Below are positions 1 through 10,599 of a stretch of 64,000 nt of DNA, in pieces. Location: the NCBI GenBank assembly GCA_023101885.1, contig JALPQD010000246.1, forward strand, positions 992,001 through 1,056,000, in the 5' to 3' direction. The DNA comes from Typhlomys cinereus. Lineage: Eukaryota; Chordata; Mammalia; Rodentia; Platacanthomyidae. How positions within the stretch are numbered: position 1 is the first letter of the stretch; the number at the start of each line of letters is the position of its first letter. A program made the position numbers and the translations under genes. The notes beneath the pieces were generated by a model that had not been told where the DNA came from, did not search any database, and was given only the letters and a program-made list of their open reading frames with translations.

Positions 1-2560
1 TTGCCCATTCTAATTGTGTCTCTTGAATTGCATAGTGCCCATAGTTTTAGTAACATTTAGCACTTCTGGGAGCATTTGATCTTGTTTCTTAATAAAATTC
101 TTCAAGTAGAGAGTCACTATGGTAGACTGTCAATAAACTCTCTGTGCTGCATCCCACTAGAGTTAGACATTTAATATACTTCACTTGCCATTCACTCATT
201 GTCTGTTCATTCTGTAGTTGCCAAGTATTTGAGACGTGCTCTTTGTCAGAATGGTGGCTTGTACAGAGATCATATCGCAGGGTATACATGACTTACTGAT
301 TAAGCTGTGTTAGAGCAACGAGGCTCTGTCTCAGATTTGGAGGGAAGAACCTGATGTGCAACAGTGCAGGAAGCTCTGAGGAAACTCACTAGACCATACA
401 CACAATAGATGGGAAAGTGTAAGGGACAGATTAGGAAGAAGAGAGTTTTCTGTGGGACAAAGAGTAGAGATGTAGCAGGTCACATGGAGTGAGACTGAGT
501 CAAATTCCTTGAATTCACCTAGGAAACTGTTAAAGGAAACCATTTGAAAGATCAAATGTTAATGTTTCCATTATTGAGGGCTCATCGCTCCAGAGAAAAG
601 ACAGAATATGGAAACAATTAGAGCACATAGTAATGCCATAGTTCCTAATTGGAGAGCAACACAAGTTTTCTCTATACTTTAAACAAGAACATATGGATAC
701 TGGATATAATATTGCAACTATGTCTCAGGTCCTGTGTGGAGAAGATAATAGTCAAAACATTTGTCATACAATAGACATGAAGTGACAAAATCAGGAATTA
801 TTACTCATGATCAATGATGATGAATGAGTAGTGTGGGTTGCTACTGTTTTTAAGTAAATGATTGTAGAGTGAGTTTGCTACTGAGATTTCCCCAGTGACA
901 AATTCAATATTGAGTTGGTTCAATTAATTTCTTATATTTAAATCTTGAAAAATCACTCTGCCCTCTGCATGAGCATTAAATCTTGTAATGCAATTATGTT
1001 TAGACTGCATTGACTTTTTTATATATGTTGTCATTTTTGCAGTACTTATTTTCCTGGAAAGGTGTGACAGTTTGGAATCCATTCAATGAAGAAAGAAAAT
1101 ACAGCAGATAACACAGTATCATTTTATTTTGTTTTCATTTTAACGTAGATTATGAGTGAAAAGTATCATCATGTTATATTTGCACATTATTTCAAAAATC
1201 TGTGCAGTGTTGGGTCATTTCATGACACTGATCCAATGCCTGTTGTTGTAGTTGTTCCTTAGGTTGTAATTATGGATATATGACCAACTAGGGGAAAAAT
1301 AAATTTATTTTGTCTTATGATTCTTGACTGCAATTCATTGCATAATAGAATTCATACCAATGTGAGGAGTTGAGGTAAACATATTTCATATTCACACAAA
1401 AAGTTGAAAGGAACATACTTTCTTGCCCTCGCCTGAATATCTATGTGCAAAGAACTGAACAATTCTCCATCTTATCCACCTGCTCAGACATTGATAGAAT
1501 TCATCATGGACTGGGTCTTCTCACATCGACTAGAAAATCTCACACAGACTTTTAGGCATTTCCTTAACTGCTAATTGTTCACCAATTCACCTAAAGGCCC
1601 AGCTTTCAGTTGTCAAGTTGACACACATATTTAGCTGATACAAGCACTTATATTAAAGAAAAGCAAAACAAAATAAAACACTTTAATGGAAACTTATCAG
1701 TCTTTTGTCATTATTCACCTAGCTCAAATCCACCTTTCCTTTTTTCTCTGATTTTATTTCTAACTTTCTTTTGTTCTGTATTATAATATATCTGAATCTC
1801 TTATCATTTTGATAATCTCTTACTATTCCACCTATCATCGCCTAAAGTATACAAAATTCATTTATATTAATTTTTATCTGTCTCTTTCTCACCATCCTGC
1901 TATGTAAACTCTTCTATTGTGCACTCCTGTCATGGTGCTATGGCTTCCCATGGCCTCCTCCCCCCATAAAACCAACCCCCCCCGGCCAGAAACCTTTTTA
2001 AACACATGTCAAAATATATCTGTCCTCCTCTTAACAAGATTCCCTTGTTTGCTTAGTCATAGTGACAGAAATTTATCTGGATAACACATCAGAATACTGG
2101 TCACTTTCTCTCCATCCTTTAAGTCTTGCAATTTTCTTCGTAATACTGAATGCTATTTGGTACTCTCATGGTAATTTGTGGCAAGAGATGTCATGACATC
2201 TAATAAACTTTTTAGACTTACAAGTATCCATTAGCTTAAAATCAACTGACAATTTAAAAATATTCAGGAAAATTTTTTTAGAAGTACACATTTAGGTTAT
2301 TTAACTACATGTTAAAATTTGATCATCAATCTGTTTCAAATTCCACTTTCATTTTTTCTGTAGTGATATTTAGATTCTTTTGCTGTAGTAAAACGACATT
2401 CACCATCTATTATTTAACTCTATCAACAAAGAAAAGGAAAATAGATGTGCTTGTTGTTCTATCATACTTCTCTTTGGTTGCCCAAGGATGTTCATGTTTA
2501 AATGACTTTTTTCAAGAAATTTTTTGTTGTCATGCGGTCACTCACATTCATGTTAAGGAT
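1..2560. other. AT-rich non-coding DNA, no gene recognised
   Basis: Open frames are short and lack coding character. No splice-flanked conserved exon, young repeat or long microsatellite is visible. A short C-run sits near 1975-1984. One stretch (1430-1650) resembles an old LTR and is listed separately. Confidence 0.6.
1430..1650 (-). mobile_element. Possible old ERVL (MLT2-like) LTR fragment
   Basis: Read on the minus strand, the segment starts near a 'gtgtcaacttgac' motif, the hallmark of the 5' end of MLT2/ERVL-type LTRs. It then carries degenerate text similar to the LTR near 43300-43633. No TG...CA ends or target-site duplication can be drawn. The assignment rests on a short motif and may be wrong. 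Confidence 0.3.
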
Positions 2561-2563
2561 CAC

Positions 2564-2617
2564 TGAAGAAGAAGGAAGAAGAGGAGGAGGAGGAGATGGA
2601 GGAGGAGGAGGAGAAGA
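2564..2617 (+). repeat. Imperfect (GAA/GAG)n triplet repeat
   Basis: A run of GAA, GGA and GAG triplets with a few interruptions. It creates an apparent Glu/Gly-rich open frame on the plus strand that is not credible as a gene. Confidence 0.8.
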
Positions 2618-2961
2618 TCACTCCCTAGTCAAGAACTCTGACAAGGATGATGAAGAATTTTTATCTTCATCATCATTAGAATTTTCAGATGGCGGGATAA
2701 TAGATCTTTGAAGTGAACAACATGGTATCCAGTGCTAGGCATATTTCTAAAATTTCATGAAAATGACTTTATTCTTTAAAGGCTAAGAAAGGACTCGTCC
2801 TTGTAGGTTTCTTCTTTCTCAAAGTGAATGAATATTGTGACTTAAGTTGCATTTTCTCCATGGCAAGTAAAAACTCCACAGAGCATCTTTATCAACCATG
2901 AGGGAGAACAAAGCTTTTTGAACAAATACTCTTTTCTTTTGTCTGGTAAAGGACTAAGAGT

Positions 2962-3043
2962 GATTTACTCAAGTGGCAATTCAATCCTTAAAGTAGACAG
3001 TGGCACAATGGACACTGAGCCTCACAAATCTTTGTTGGTTTTG
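2962..3043 (+). repeat. 82-bp direct repeat, copy 1
   Basis: By eye this block matches 4705-4786 over 82 bp without gaps at 73 of 82 positions (about 89%). Both copies begin 'gattta(c)' and end 'ggttttg'. Copy 1 is followed 34 bp later by a 35-nt poly(A) run, as expected for the 3' end of a retrotransposed sequence. Both copies are open in the same reading frame, with shared residues such as SGNSILKV and EPHKS. I do not recognise the source; it may be an unlisted repeat family or a retrocopy fragment. Confidence 0.75.
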
Positions 3044-3076
3044 AATGATACTTGGGGAATGCTGAATTCCCCACTA

Positions 3077-3077
<1 letters not shown>

Positions 3078-3112
<35 letters not shown>
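3078..3112 (+). repeat. Poly(A) run, 35 nt
   Basis: Uninterrupted A run directly downstream of the 82-bp repeat copy. Its length and purity suggest a retrotransposition tail rather than chance. 'ctcaaag' follows the tail, and the same 7 bp occurs near 2819-2825. That could be a short target-site duplication but is weak evidence. Confidence 0.9.
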
Positions 3113-3115
<3 letters not shown>

Positions 3116-3791
3116 AAAGATTTCTGATGCAGCTGTGCGGGTAAGATTACTGCATTTGATATTTAAAGGGAGAGAAATACGAATGCTTCCTTATTTGAGA
3201 TATTGGTGCAGTCGGGGAATGTGAGCTCACAATGGGAATCATGTAGATTGATGGGATTTTTATCTTATGTTAAAGGCATTCCTCACTTGCCAAGATAAAT
3301 TGGCTTCCTATATATCTGTGTGATCTATATCCCTGTAGATGCTTGATGGAATATGTCATGGGAAGTAATAATGAAGGCAGAATTAAAAATAAGATTTTTC
3401 TGGAACATGTGCCTGTGTTCTGTCTTGCTTATTTGCATATTTTATCCATTGTTTGCTAAACCTTCTCATGATCCTTTCTTTCCTGAAATTTATAAAGAAA
3501 TGATAGAATTTCTCTCATGAAATTCTAAGAATATTATGTGACACAATAGGTGGAACTGCAAAGACATTGAGGTGTATAAATTCACAGATTTTTAATTCTC
3601 TCAATTTTTTCAAATTATAAATATGTAAAGGTTGTGAATTCATCTAACATTAGACAGTTCCGATAATAACAATCACATTTGACTTTTGACATAGAATGCT
3701 TTACAATTATACCCTATAGTTTCAAACTTTTATTAAGAAATAGACTCTGGCTTCAATACGCCTTGCATAAATTTTTACAAAAGATTTATCT

Positions 3792-3793
<2 letters not shown>
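3113..3793. other. Non-coding DNA, nothing recognised
   Basis: AT-rich sequence without repeat hallmarks or coding potential that I can identify. Confidence 0.5.
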
Positions 3794-3824
<31 letters not shown>

Positions 3825-4010
3825 CACACATACACACCATGGTATAGTTGTCACATCTACATGCACATGTAGAAACACATCTTCACATACTCTTGCACAT
3901 TCATGTAAATATACTCAAATACACAATAACAGAAATATAAATACACCTACACATTTCCTGACACATACTCAATTCCACATGTACACATATATTCACACAC
4001 ACATCATGGA
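3794..4010 (+). repeat. (CA)n microsatellite with degenerate CA-rich extension
   Basis: A pure CA tract (about 3794-3822) grades into interrupted CA/TACA sequence up to about 4010. This suggests an old, decaying dinucleotide array. It explains the His/Thr-rich frame here. Confidence 0.85.
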
Positions 4011-4704
4011 AACATCAATTTATCTACAAGATTACAATTTTACTTTAATTTAATGTATAATTCTCCAAATTGCCAAATATTTAGCCTTAATTGATTTAAC
4101 CATCATTTTGGAAAAGAACACTGATTCCGGATCCCTTTTCTAATCCTATGTATAAACACATTTTGACTTCAAACCTTTTATCTATTAATTTTGAAAGTGA
4201 ACACTCTATTTTAAATGGACCTACATCAGAAGTAACAGTATGGAGTTAATATGTATATACATATACCTGTCAACTTATTTTCAAAATGTGTGTTTGTGCT
4301 TAAAATTTCATCATGGAAACCCACTTGCAATTTTTCAAAAATAACCATTAAGATTATTTTTCAATCTGTTACTTTGAGAAACTACATTTCTGCTGTTATA
4401 GCCCATGAGTGTCTCTCAAGTGTTCAGGAAGCAAGCAGAGATCTTGCTTTGAGAATGAAAGCAATGTTTTTTGTACCTAAAAGACATCTTGAATATTTGT
4501 CAGTCCTGCAGCTATGGATACCAAGAAAACTACTGAGTCTTCAGAATTCTTGGGTTTTCCAGCAGGCAAAGTCACAAAGGTGATTGCAAAAGTAGGCACC
4601 TGCTGAGCTAAGGCTGAAGGAAAAAAGGGAGAAAGCGATGAATGGGGGAAAGGAGGAAGGCAGGAAGGCAGGATGCAAGGTAGACAGCAAGAAAGGAAAG
4701 AAAG
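4011..4704. other. Non-coding DNA with a purine-rich stretch
   Basis: The last 90 bases (about 4615-4704) are strongly purine-rich with GGAA/GGCA repeats. A 110-codon open frame at 4251-4583 shows no recognisable domain and is likely chance. Confidence 0.45.
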
Positions 4705-4786
4705 GATTTACCCAAGTGGCAATTCAATCCTTAAAGTAACCGGTGCCACAATGAACGCTGAGCCTCACAAATCTTCATTGGTTTTG
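4705..4786 (+). repeat. 82-bp direct repeat, copy 2
   Basis: Second copy of the block at 2962-3043, same strand, about 1.7 kb away. The surrounding sequence does not match around copy 1, so the duplicated unit is short. No poly(A) follows; a SINE-like segment with a (TG)n tail begins just downstream. Confidence 0.75.
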
Positions 4787-4789
4787 GGG

Positions 4790-4952
4790 GCCCTGTATGC
4801 CTAAAACCTTAGCTCTAGGAGCCAGAATGACAGAGCTAGGAAACTCTGGATCATGCTGGTTGCTAGCCTAGCTGTAAGTTAAAAAGGAAACCTTATCTTA
4901 AAGCAGTAAGTCACAGAGTGACAGAGCAGGATGCCATGCATCTTTGACTCCA

Positions 4953-4990
<38 letters not shown>

Positions 4991-5075
4991 GTGTGTGTAT
5001 GTGTGCATAGATATATATGTATGTATATACTCATATACCATCAAAACACATACACATAGACACAGAGGAAAGAGA
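4790..5075 (+). mobile_element. Possible B4/ID-B1-type SINE remnant with (TG)n tail
   Basis: The stretch ends with text resembling B4-type SINE tails ('gatgccatgcatctttgact' then 'ccacaag') followed by a (TG)n array at 4956-5007 and a purine-rich end. The tRNA-like head is not clearly present. Family assignment is tentative. Confidence 0.35.
4956..5007 (+). repeat. (TG)n microsatellite
   Basis: Nearly pure TG dinucleotides with a single TTG interruption. It produces spurious Cys/Val frames on one strand and His/Thr frames on the other. Confidence 0.95.
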
Positions 5076-5399
5076 GAGAGGATTAATTCATTAATTACAA
5101 GATATTTACAAAAGCCTTCTATGTTATCTTTTATAATATGTAAATTATTACAAGGCAAATATAAACTATTGAAAACTATTGTTCAATGGAATCTGACTAA
5201 TATTATATTGCTTTTAACAGGGATAAGTTGATTAGGAGATGGAATGACTATTCTGAACAGCAGGAGTGATGTCTACAATGCTTTATGTAGCAAATAGAAA
5301 ACAACCTGAACATGAGGGAAAAGAGCAAATAAGGCACGGTGGTTTTCAGCATCCACCATTAGCCAAATTATAAAATATTAAATGGGGGATTATACAATA

Positions 5400-6480
5400 A
5401 CCTGAGATTAATTGCTACTAATTGACTAAAGTTGCAACACCAAATGTTGTTTCACGTGCAATGCTAGAGCCACTTACAAGGTTAATTGTTCTGTCACATC
5501 TTAGACCCTAGGAGATTTTTTTTATCGTAGCAGAGAACCTGTTTAACAGATGGAATGGCACGGCATCTGGACCAGATGAGGCACAGGGCTGCAGCCAACA
5601 GCTTACGATATTTCCTTTTCCTTCAGTGTCACAGGAAGAAATGGGAGATATGTAAGTGACCGAAATAAGCAACTCGATCTATAAACAGCAGCGGAGTGGC
5701 CAGTGCCAAACTCCAGGATGCAAAGTTAAATCAACATTGAAAGTGTGATGGTAATGTTTCTAGCAGCGCAGACTTTCAAATAATTTATTTTTGCTTCAGT
5801 CAATTTACCATTAGCAGGTGACATATATCTAGGCATGGCTCTACATGCCAGTTGAGCTAAAGCAAAAACAAACCAAACATCTTCCAGTTCATAGAAAATT
5901 AATAGTTCAGATTTGCATCTCTCAAAATCCTCAGCATTAAAACTCAAATTTGTTGTATCACAAGATATATGAATTAACTGTCAAAGCCCAGAAAGAATCT
6001 ATTCTAATTTAAAAGAGTCATCAGTAGCAGAATACTACCAGGAAAGCAGCATTGTTGTGTTTAACCTCTTTACTCACATTTCTTACTATGCTCTATCATT
6101 CACCAGTTAAAGAATGTCTGGGTTAATAATAATGACTGTTAGGAATTAAACTGAAATTAGCAATGTTCATTTTCTGGTGTATTTTAGGTAATATTAGCAC
6201 CATTTTGATCTACAAAGTGGAACAGATCTGAGGATCCGCATGCTCAGTGTTTCATTATTTCAATCTATGCCACCTTCTGTACATATTTAATGCAATATTC
6301 ATATGCTGAGTGCCGTGTGATGTGCTACAATGTCATCTCCACTTCAGAACTCTGCTCGCACAGTGGAAGGTGACACTATGTCATTAGAGAGAAAATCAGC
6401 ACTTCTGAGAGCAGAACTGTCTTTTAAAGTGTTTTGAAGCTTTGCTTCAGTTTTTTTGGCCATTTGTATGGTGGTCTTGA
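5400..6480. promoter_or_regulatory. Candidate conserved non-coding (enhancer-like) region
   Basis: The segment has no repeat hallmarks, no microsatellite and balanced, complex composition, unlike its surroundings. It contains clustered motif types common in developmental enhancers: an E-box (CACGTG near 5455), CAGATGG, several TAATT-type homeodomain cores and TTTGCAT-like octamers. This is an impression from base content and motif clustering; no alignment was possible. Ordinary unique DNA is the alternative. Confidence 0.25.
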
Positions 6481-7020
6481 AAGACCTCTGTCTGATTCTA
6501 CTCATTATAGAGTCACTGTCTCGCTTAGCCTACATTTTTCTCCTCAAGGCGTAGTCCTGTTGCTATCATCTGGTCAGGACAAATGACTTGCATCTATACT
6601 TACAATTAATAATTATTATGACATTCAGTGAGATCCAACTATGTTTATTCTGCTTGGCTTCCTCTCTCAGTTATTGCTATATACATTCCATAATGCAATC
6701 TTTTTGTGAGAATATATCCTTAGAGTTGTGCTGTGTCTCTGTCTTTCTTCAAACATAAGAAATTCACGGTGAAAGATAGACATTAAGCTTTTGTCACCAA
6801 TCTGGAAGATGTTTACTTCATGTTCTTTTGTCCGTTCACTTCAACACACATGACTCTTGAAAGAAATATTTCATCAGGGTAATTAAGGTGTGAAAAGACT
6901 TCAACAAATTGCCATTCTATGTTACTTTTCCTAATGAAAAGTGGAGGGTTGTGTTCCTACTGAATTCATATTTACTAACCATGCTAAAAGCAAAATGAAT
7001 ATATGTTGTACTACACATTG
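6481..7020. other. Non-coding DNA, nothing recognised
   Basis: Unique-looking AT-rich sequence without ORFs, repeats or RNA-like structure that I can support. Confidence 0.5.
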
Positions 7021-7024
7021 GTTT

Positions 7025-7886
7025 TCCTTTTTTATTAAGATATAATTCACAGACCATGCAATTCAAATATTTAGAGTATATAATTTAATGCATACTATAA
7101 CATATTCATAGAATTATATGGGTTTTGTTATCAATTTTAATATAATTTGAACTAGAAAAAGTAGAAATCATAATCATTAATTCTAATTCCCCACTTCTCA
7201 GTACTCTCTGCTTACTAGTAGAAAGTCATGAATCTGCTTTCTGTTCTTATAGATTTCAACAATCTGATCATTTCACATTATGGAATTAGTAAACATGCTG
7301 TTTCACAACCTATGTTTTCCATTTGCATAATTTCGAGATCTATGCACAACCTAGTAAACAAAAGTGTCCCTTCCTTTGTGATGCTTAATGATAAAAAAGA
7401 GTGCTATTTGAGTACACTGTTTTTTCATGTATCCATTCAAGAATTCAATGAATGCTTAGCACACTTCTGTTTATTGCTGTTCTATCATAATCCCACCAGG
7501 AATGTATGCAAGTTATCTTAGTCAAACAACATAATCTCTTATTTTGGTCATAGCCACCCTTGACACATTAACTGGCATCTTATATGTTGTGTAAAATGGG
7601 TTCCTTAACTCCTAAAAACTTATATTATGTCTCTATGTTCATATACTTCCTTTATAGAAATGCCTGTTTGTATCCCTTTTATTATCGAGTGTGGAGATTC
7701 TTACATATTCTAGAAACAAGCTCTTACTTGCATACGATTTTAAGAGTTTTATTTGAGTTTGAGAATTGTGCTTTTACTTTTTAATGATGCTCTGCTTAAT
7801 ATATCTTAATTCATTGAGGCCAAAATTTTCCTTAGCTCTTCTTATGTTTTCTATATTAAAGCATTGTGTCTTAGAAAAATTTCCCT
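7025..7886 (-). mobile_element. Ancient mammalian L1 (L1M-type) fragment, part 1
   Basis: The start, 'tttttattaagatataattc', matches the reverse complement of old L1M 3' ends. Later phrases (sequence around 'aatctgctttctgttcttat', then 'tccattcaagaattc' and 'cccaccaggaatgtatg') follow the order of ancient L1 ORF2/3' sequence. Divergence is heavy and no frame remains. The element is interrupted at 7887 by a SINE and resumes after 8188. It predates every young L1 in this window. Confidence 0.6.
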
Positions 7887-8177
7887 TTAAGGCCAGAGAG
7901 ATGGCTCAAGGGTTAAGCCCCTGCCTCTCAATCAGAAGGTCCTGAGTTCAGATCCCGTGTAAAAATGTCAGGCAGAAATAGCACAGTCCTATAATTCCAG
8001 CTCTGGAAGGTGGAGTCTAGGAAATTCCATATTGAAGCAAAATGGAGCCAGTACAATCCAGGATGATTCTTGACATCACTCTTGGGCTCCAGAGTCATAC
8101 ACAATGCCTATGATACACACACACACACACACACACACCACACACACACACGCACACACACACACACGCACACACAC
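7887..8177 (+). mobile_element. tRNA-headed SINE (ID/B4-like) with (CA)n tail
   Basis: The head 'ggccagagagatggctcaag' carries an A-box-like segment. The B-box-like 'cctgagttcagatcc' lies about 50 bp into the element. The body includes 'ataattccagctctgg', similar to a 7SL-derived B1 unit, so it may be an ID+B1 composite. It ends in a long (CA)n array. The 11-bp duplication 'aaaatttccct' flanks it (7876-7886 and 8178-8188), which sets the ends. It inserted into the ancient L1. Confidence 0.8.
8115..8177 (+). repeat. (CA)n microsatellite in SINE tail
   Basis: CA array with a few CG and CC interruptions, forming the 3' part of the SINE at 7887-8177. Confidence 0.95.
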
Positions 8178-8188
8178 AAAATTTCCCT

Positions 8189-8519
8189 ACCACAGGTTTA
8201 GATTTAATCTAAAAAGTTTTCTTTAAATGGCTTATGGCATTAGCATTAAGATAATTTTTCACTTAACATTCAAGTACATTGCTATTATTTTGCATATGAA
8301 TATCTAGCTGTCATAACACGCTATTCAAAATGGTATTTTCTACAGTGAGTGATTTCTTTTTTGCACTTTGTAAACATAAGTTGACACTAAATGTGGGGAT
8401 TTACTTATCTTACATAAATTCCATTGATATGGAGGATTAACATCAAGGCAGTTTCTTTTTTAACTTTTGAAAGATGTAAAATTTTAGTAGATTATATTGT
8501 TCCAGTTGAATCAGTCTGA
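8189..8519 (-). mobile_element. Probable continuation of the ancient L1
   Basis: The sequence resumes directly after the SINE's target-site duplication, so it must be continuous with 7025-7886 before that insertion. Similarity to L1M is faint, and part may be unique DNA. Confidence 0.4.
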
Positions 8520-8831
8520 TGTAGGCGTGGGAATGTGTGTGTGTATGTATTTGTATGCGTGTATGAAAGAGGGTACTATTTGTTCTCATGGAGATCCACA
8601 GGTGACTTAGAGAGTCATCCAGACATACAGAACATCATGGAATATTTTCTTTCTTATATTTTACTTTTTTATATCTTTGCTGTGTTTTTCCCCAGGCTCT
8701 GCCCACCAGGGCCAAAAGTGCAGTACGAAATCATTTCTGCCTGGCATTTTTACATGAAATCTGGGATTCAAACTCAGTTCTTTTCCTTGAAAGGGGAAGG
8801 CTTACTGCTTGTTCCATCTCTCCACCCCCCA
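8520..8831 (-). mobile_element. tRNA-headed SINE (older copy), minus strand
   Basis: The minus strand starts near 8831 with a 'ggtggagagatgg' head and continues through 'actgagtttgaatcccag' (B-box-like) and 'atgtaaaaatgccaggcaga'. These parts also occur in the SINEs at 53058-53364 and 59655-59880. The TG-rich 3' end lies at 8533-8565. It is more diverged than the copies at 9955, 47929 and 53396; no clear flanking duplication was found. Confidence 0.65.
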
Positions 8832-9049
8832 ATAATATCATGTTTATAATTTGATCATCCAAATGGTGCCTTTTCACATTATCATGTTATGCTTTGTGAT
8901 GTAGTCTTATAAGAGTTTTGATAAGTGCACCATAATTAATATTTTCTGAATACAACCCATTCCAAACCACAAGGACTTCTGACTCACTTATTTGTGTGTT
9001 TAATTTTGGTGTCATCACAGAATATGAGACTTTTACAGATTCATATACT

Positions 9050-9411
9050 TCCCTAACTAATACACATCTGACATATGTGCCTTATCTTTCCTAAATATTA
9101 GATATTTCTGTCTTACAAGTACATCACAATTTGTTGAGTTACTCATCTATTGAAGGTCATCTATTTGTTCCTATAAATTTTGATTATTAGTATTGAAGTG
9201 GCTATGAACACTCACATGCTGGTTTTTTCCCTGGCAACAAGTTTTCCAATCACTGGAGAAATATTTAGCAAATAATTAACATATTACATTATAGACACCG
9301 TTCCCTTTGTATGAAACTGTGTTTTTCCTTACAGTGTCTGCCCTATTTTACATTTCCACATTCCAAGTTGCTAATGAAAATTCATTCTCTAATGACAATA
9401 ATTGACAATAA
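9050..9411 (-). mobile_element. Ancient L1 fragment, minus strand
   Basis: Phrases such as 'gtggctatgaacactcacat' and 'cctattttacatttccac' follow the order of the reverse complement of mammalian L1 ORF2 C-terminal sequence. It is probably the same ancient element as 7025-8519, and it is cut by the LTR that follows. Confidence 0.5.
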
Positions 9412-9801
9412 TGTGATTAACTATAATAGCTAATCTTGGTTGTCAACCTGACTGTACCTGGGATTACCTGACACATTAGTTGTCAGATGAGGTAGAGGTT
9501 AACTTCATTAGGATATTTGCAATGAAAGTACCAATCTTAAATATTGTTGGTACTTCCTAATAGCAGGCCAGATAAATGCAAGTCCAAGGAAGAAGAGATT
9601 TCTCACTTCTGTATGCTGGTAAACCCATCTTCCCTGCAGCATTAGTCTTCTTCAAACCTTCAAAGCAACGGAAAACCAGAGATGCTCCAGGAATCCTCTG
9701 GCCTACAGCACTACTGGGATATGCATTAGCTGAACTGAGCGGCTCCCAGCAGCCATTATTGGACTTCTTAGACCTCATCTTATAGGTCAGTTCAGTAAAT
9801 T

Positions 9802-9845
<44 letters not shown>

Positions 9846-9872
9846 CTGTTCTAGAGAACCATGACTAATACA
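9412..9872 (+). mobile_element. ERVL (MLT2-like) LTR, plus strand
   Basis: The segment opens with TG, has the 'ttgtcaacctgac' motif near its 5' end and closes 'tctagagaaccatgactaat' plus 'aca'. This is the characteristic head and tail of MLT2-type ERVL LTRs. A (CA)n tract has expanded just before the 3' end. No internal retroviral coding region is attached, so it is a solo LTR or fragment. A matching 5-bp target-site duplication was not evident, so the exact ends are approximate. Confidence 0.6.
9803..9846 (+). repeat. (CA)n microsatellite inside the LTR
   Basis: Nearly pure CA run with one extra A, embedded near the 3' end of the LTR at 9412-9872. Confidence 0.95.
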
Positions 9873-9954
9873 GTACCTGAGTTCTCTTTGAGTATGCATA
9901 ATTTCTATGCAGATTTGAAAGAGTGTCTGCAAAGAAATTTTTTCCTTCTTTCTT

Positions 9955-10032
9955 TTCCTTAATTTCTTTAAATATTTTTTTTTATTTTATTCAATTGTAT
10001 GTGTATGCATGTGTGCGCCTGTGTGTGTGTGT

Positions 10033-10075
<43 letters not shown>

Positions 10076-10239
10076 ACCACTGACGAATTCGGGAACCACC
10101 AAGGACAGCTTCCACCTCCTCCTTGTTTACTCTGCCCTGGGATTCACAGGCCCCGCCCTACCAGGACCAGAAGGATCGGAACTCAGGACCTTCCACATGC
10201 AAGGCAGAGGCTTGACCACTGAGCCACTTCTCCAAGCCC
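9955..10239 (-). mobile_element. Young tRNA-headed SINE with (CA)n tail, minus strand
   Basis: On the minus strand it starts with a 'gagaagtggctcagtggt' head and a 'ctgagttccgatcc' B-box-like element. The body runs to 'gtggttctac', then (CA)n, then an A/T-rich tail. A perfect 12-bp duplication 'tccttctttctt' flanks it (9943-9954 and 10240-10251). It is closely similar along its length to 47929-48231 and 53396-53677, so the three form one subfamily. Confidence 0.85.
10021..10072 (+). repeat. (TG)n microsatellite in SINE tail
   Basis: TG array with a single TA interruption; the reverse complement of the SINE's (CA)n 3' region. Confidence 0.95.
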
Positions 10240-10599
10240 TCCTTCTTTCTTAAATTAAGTGATTTGCTTAAATTATTTAGGTTGTTTTGATCTTGGATCT
10301 TAGGAGTATGTTTAGTGTTTTAGTGATAGCTAACAGCAGTCTTTTAAGTTTTACAAACTTTTAATCCACCTAGATTTTCTTTCACAGATTTGATATTTTA
10401 GGTGTCAAAAATAATCCTCTTTAATCAATTCACTTTCCAAAGGGTTACCTGTTTGTTTTCTTACTTTATCCTTTACACATATATCTATAGTTTATTTTGG
10501 AAATTTTGTGTGTGTTTCATTACATTGAGCCATCAGTGCAAGGAATGGCAAGGTTTGTACTTCCATCTGCATAATCTTCAATTTAAGAGTCCGCAAACA

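Noticed and set aside
2502..2711. Small acidic frame with GGGGDGGGGGED and a Ser/Asp-rich end
   Set aside because: It is driven by the GAA/GAG repeat; the non-repeat tail matches no protein I know and there is no splice or promoter context.
5726..5947. 73-codon minus-strand frame in the candidate conserved region
   Set aside because: No domain, no upstream context, and a length expected by chance. If the region is conserved, it is more likely non-coding.
9999..10253. Cys/Val-rich open frames over (TG)n arrays, and His/Thr-rich frames on the opposite strand (also at 4944, 14641, 47958, 51639, 56835)
   Set aside because: They are translations of dinucleotide microsatellites, most of them in SINE tails, and have no coding character.
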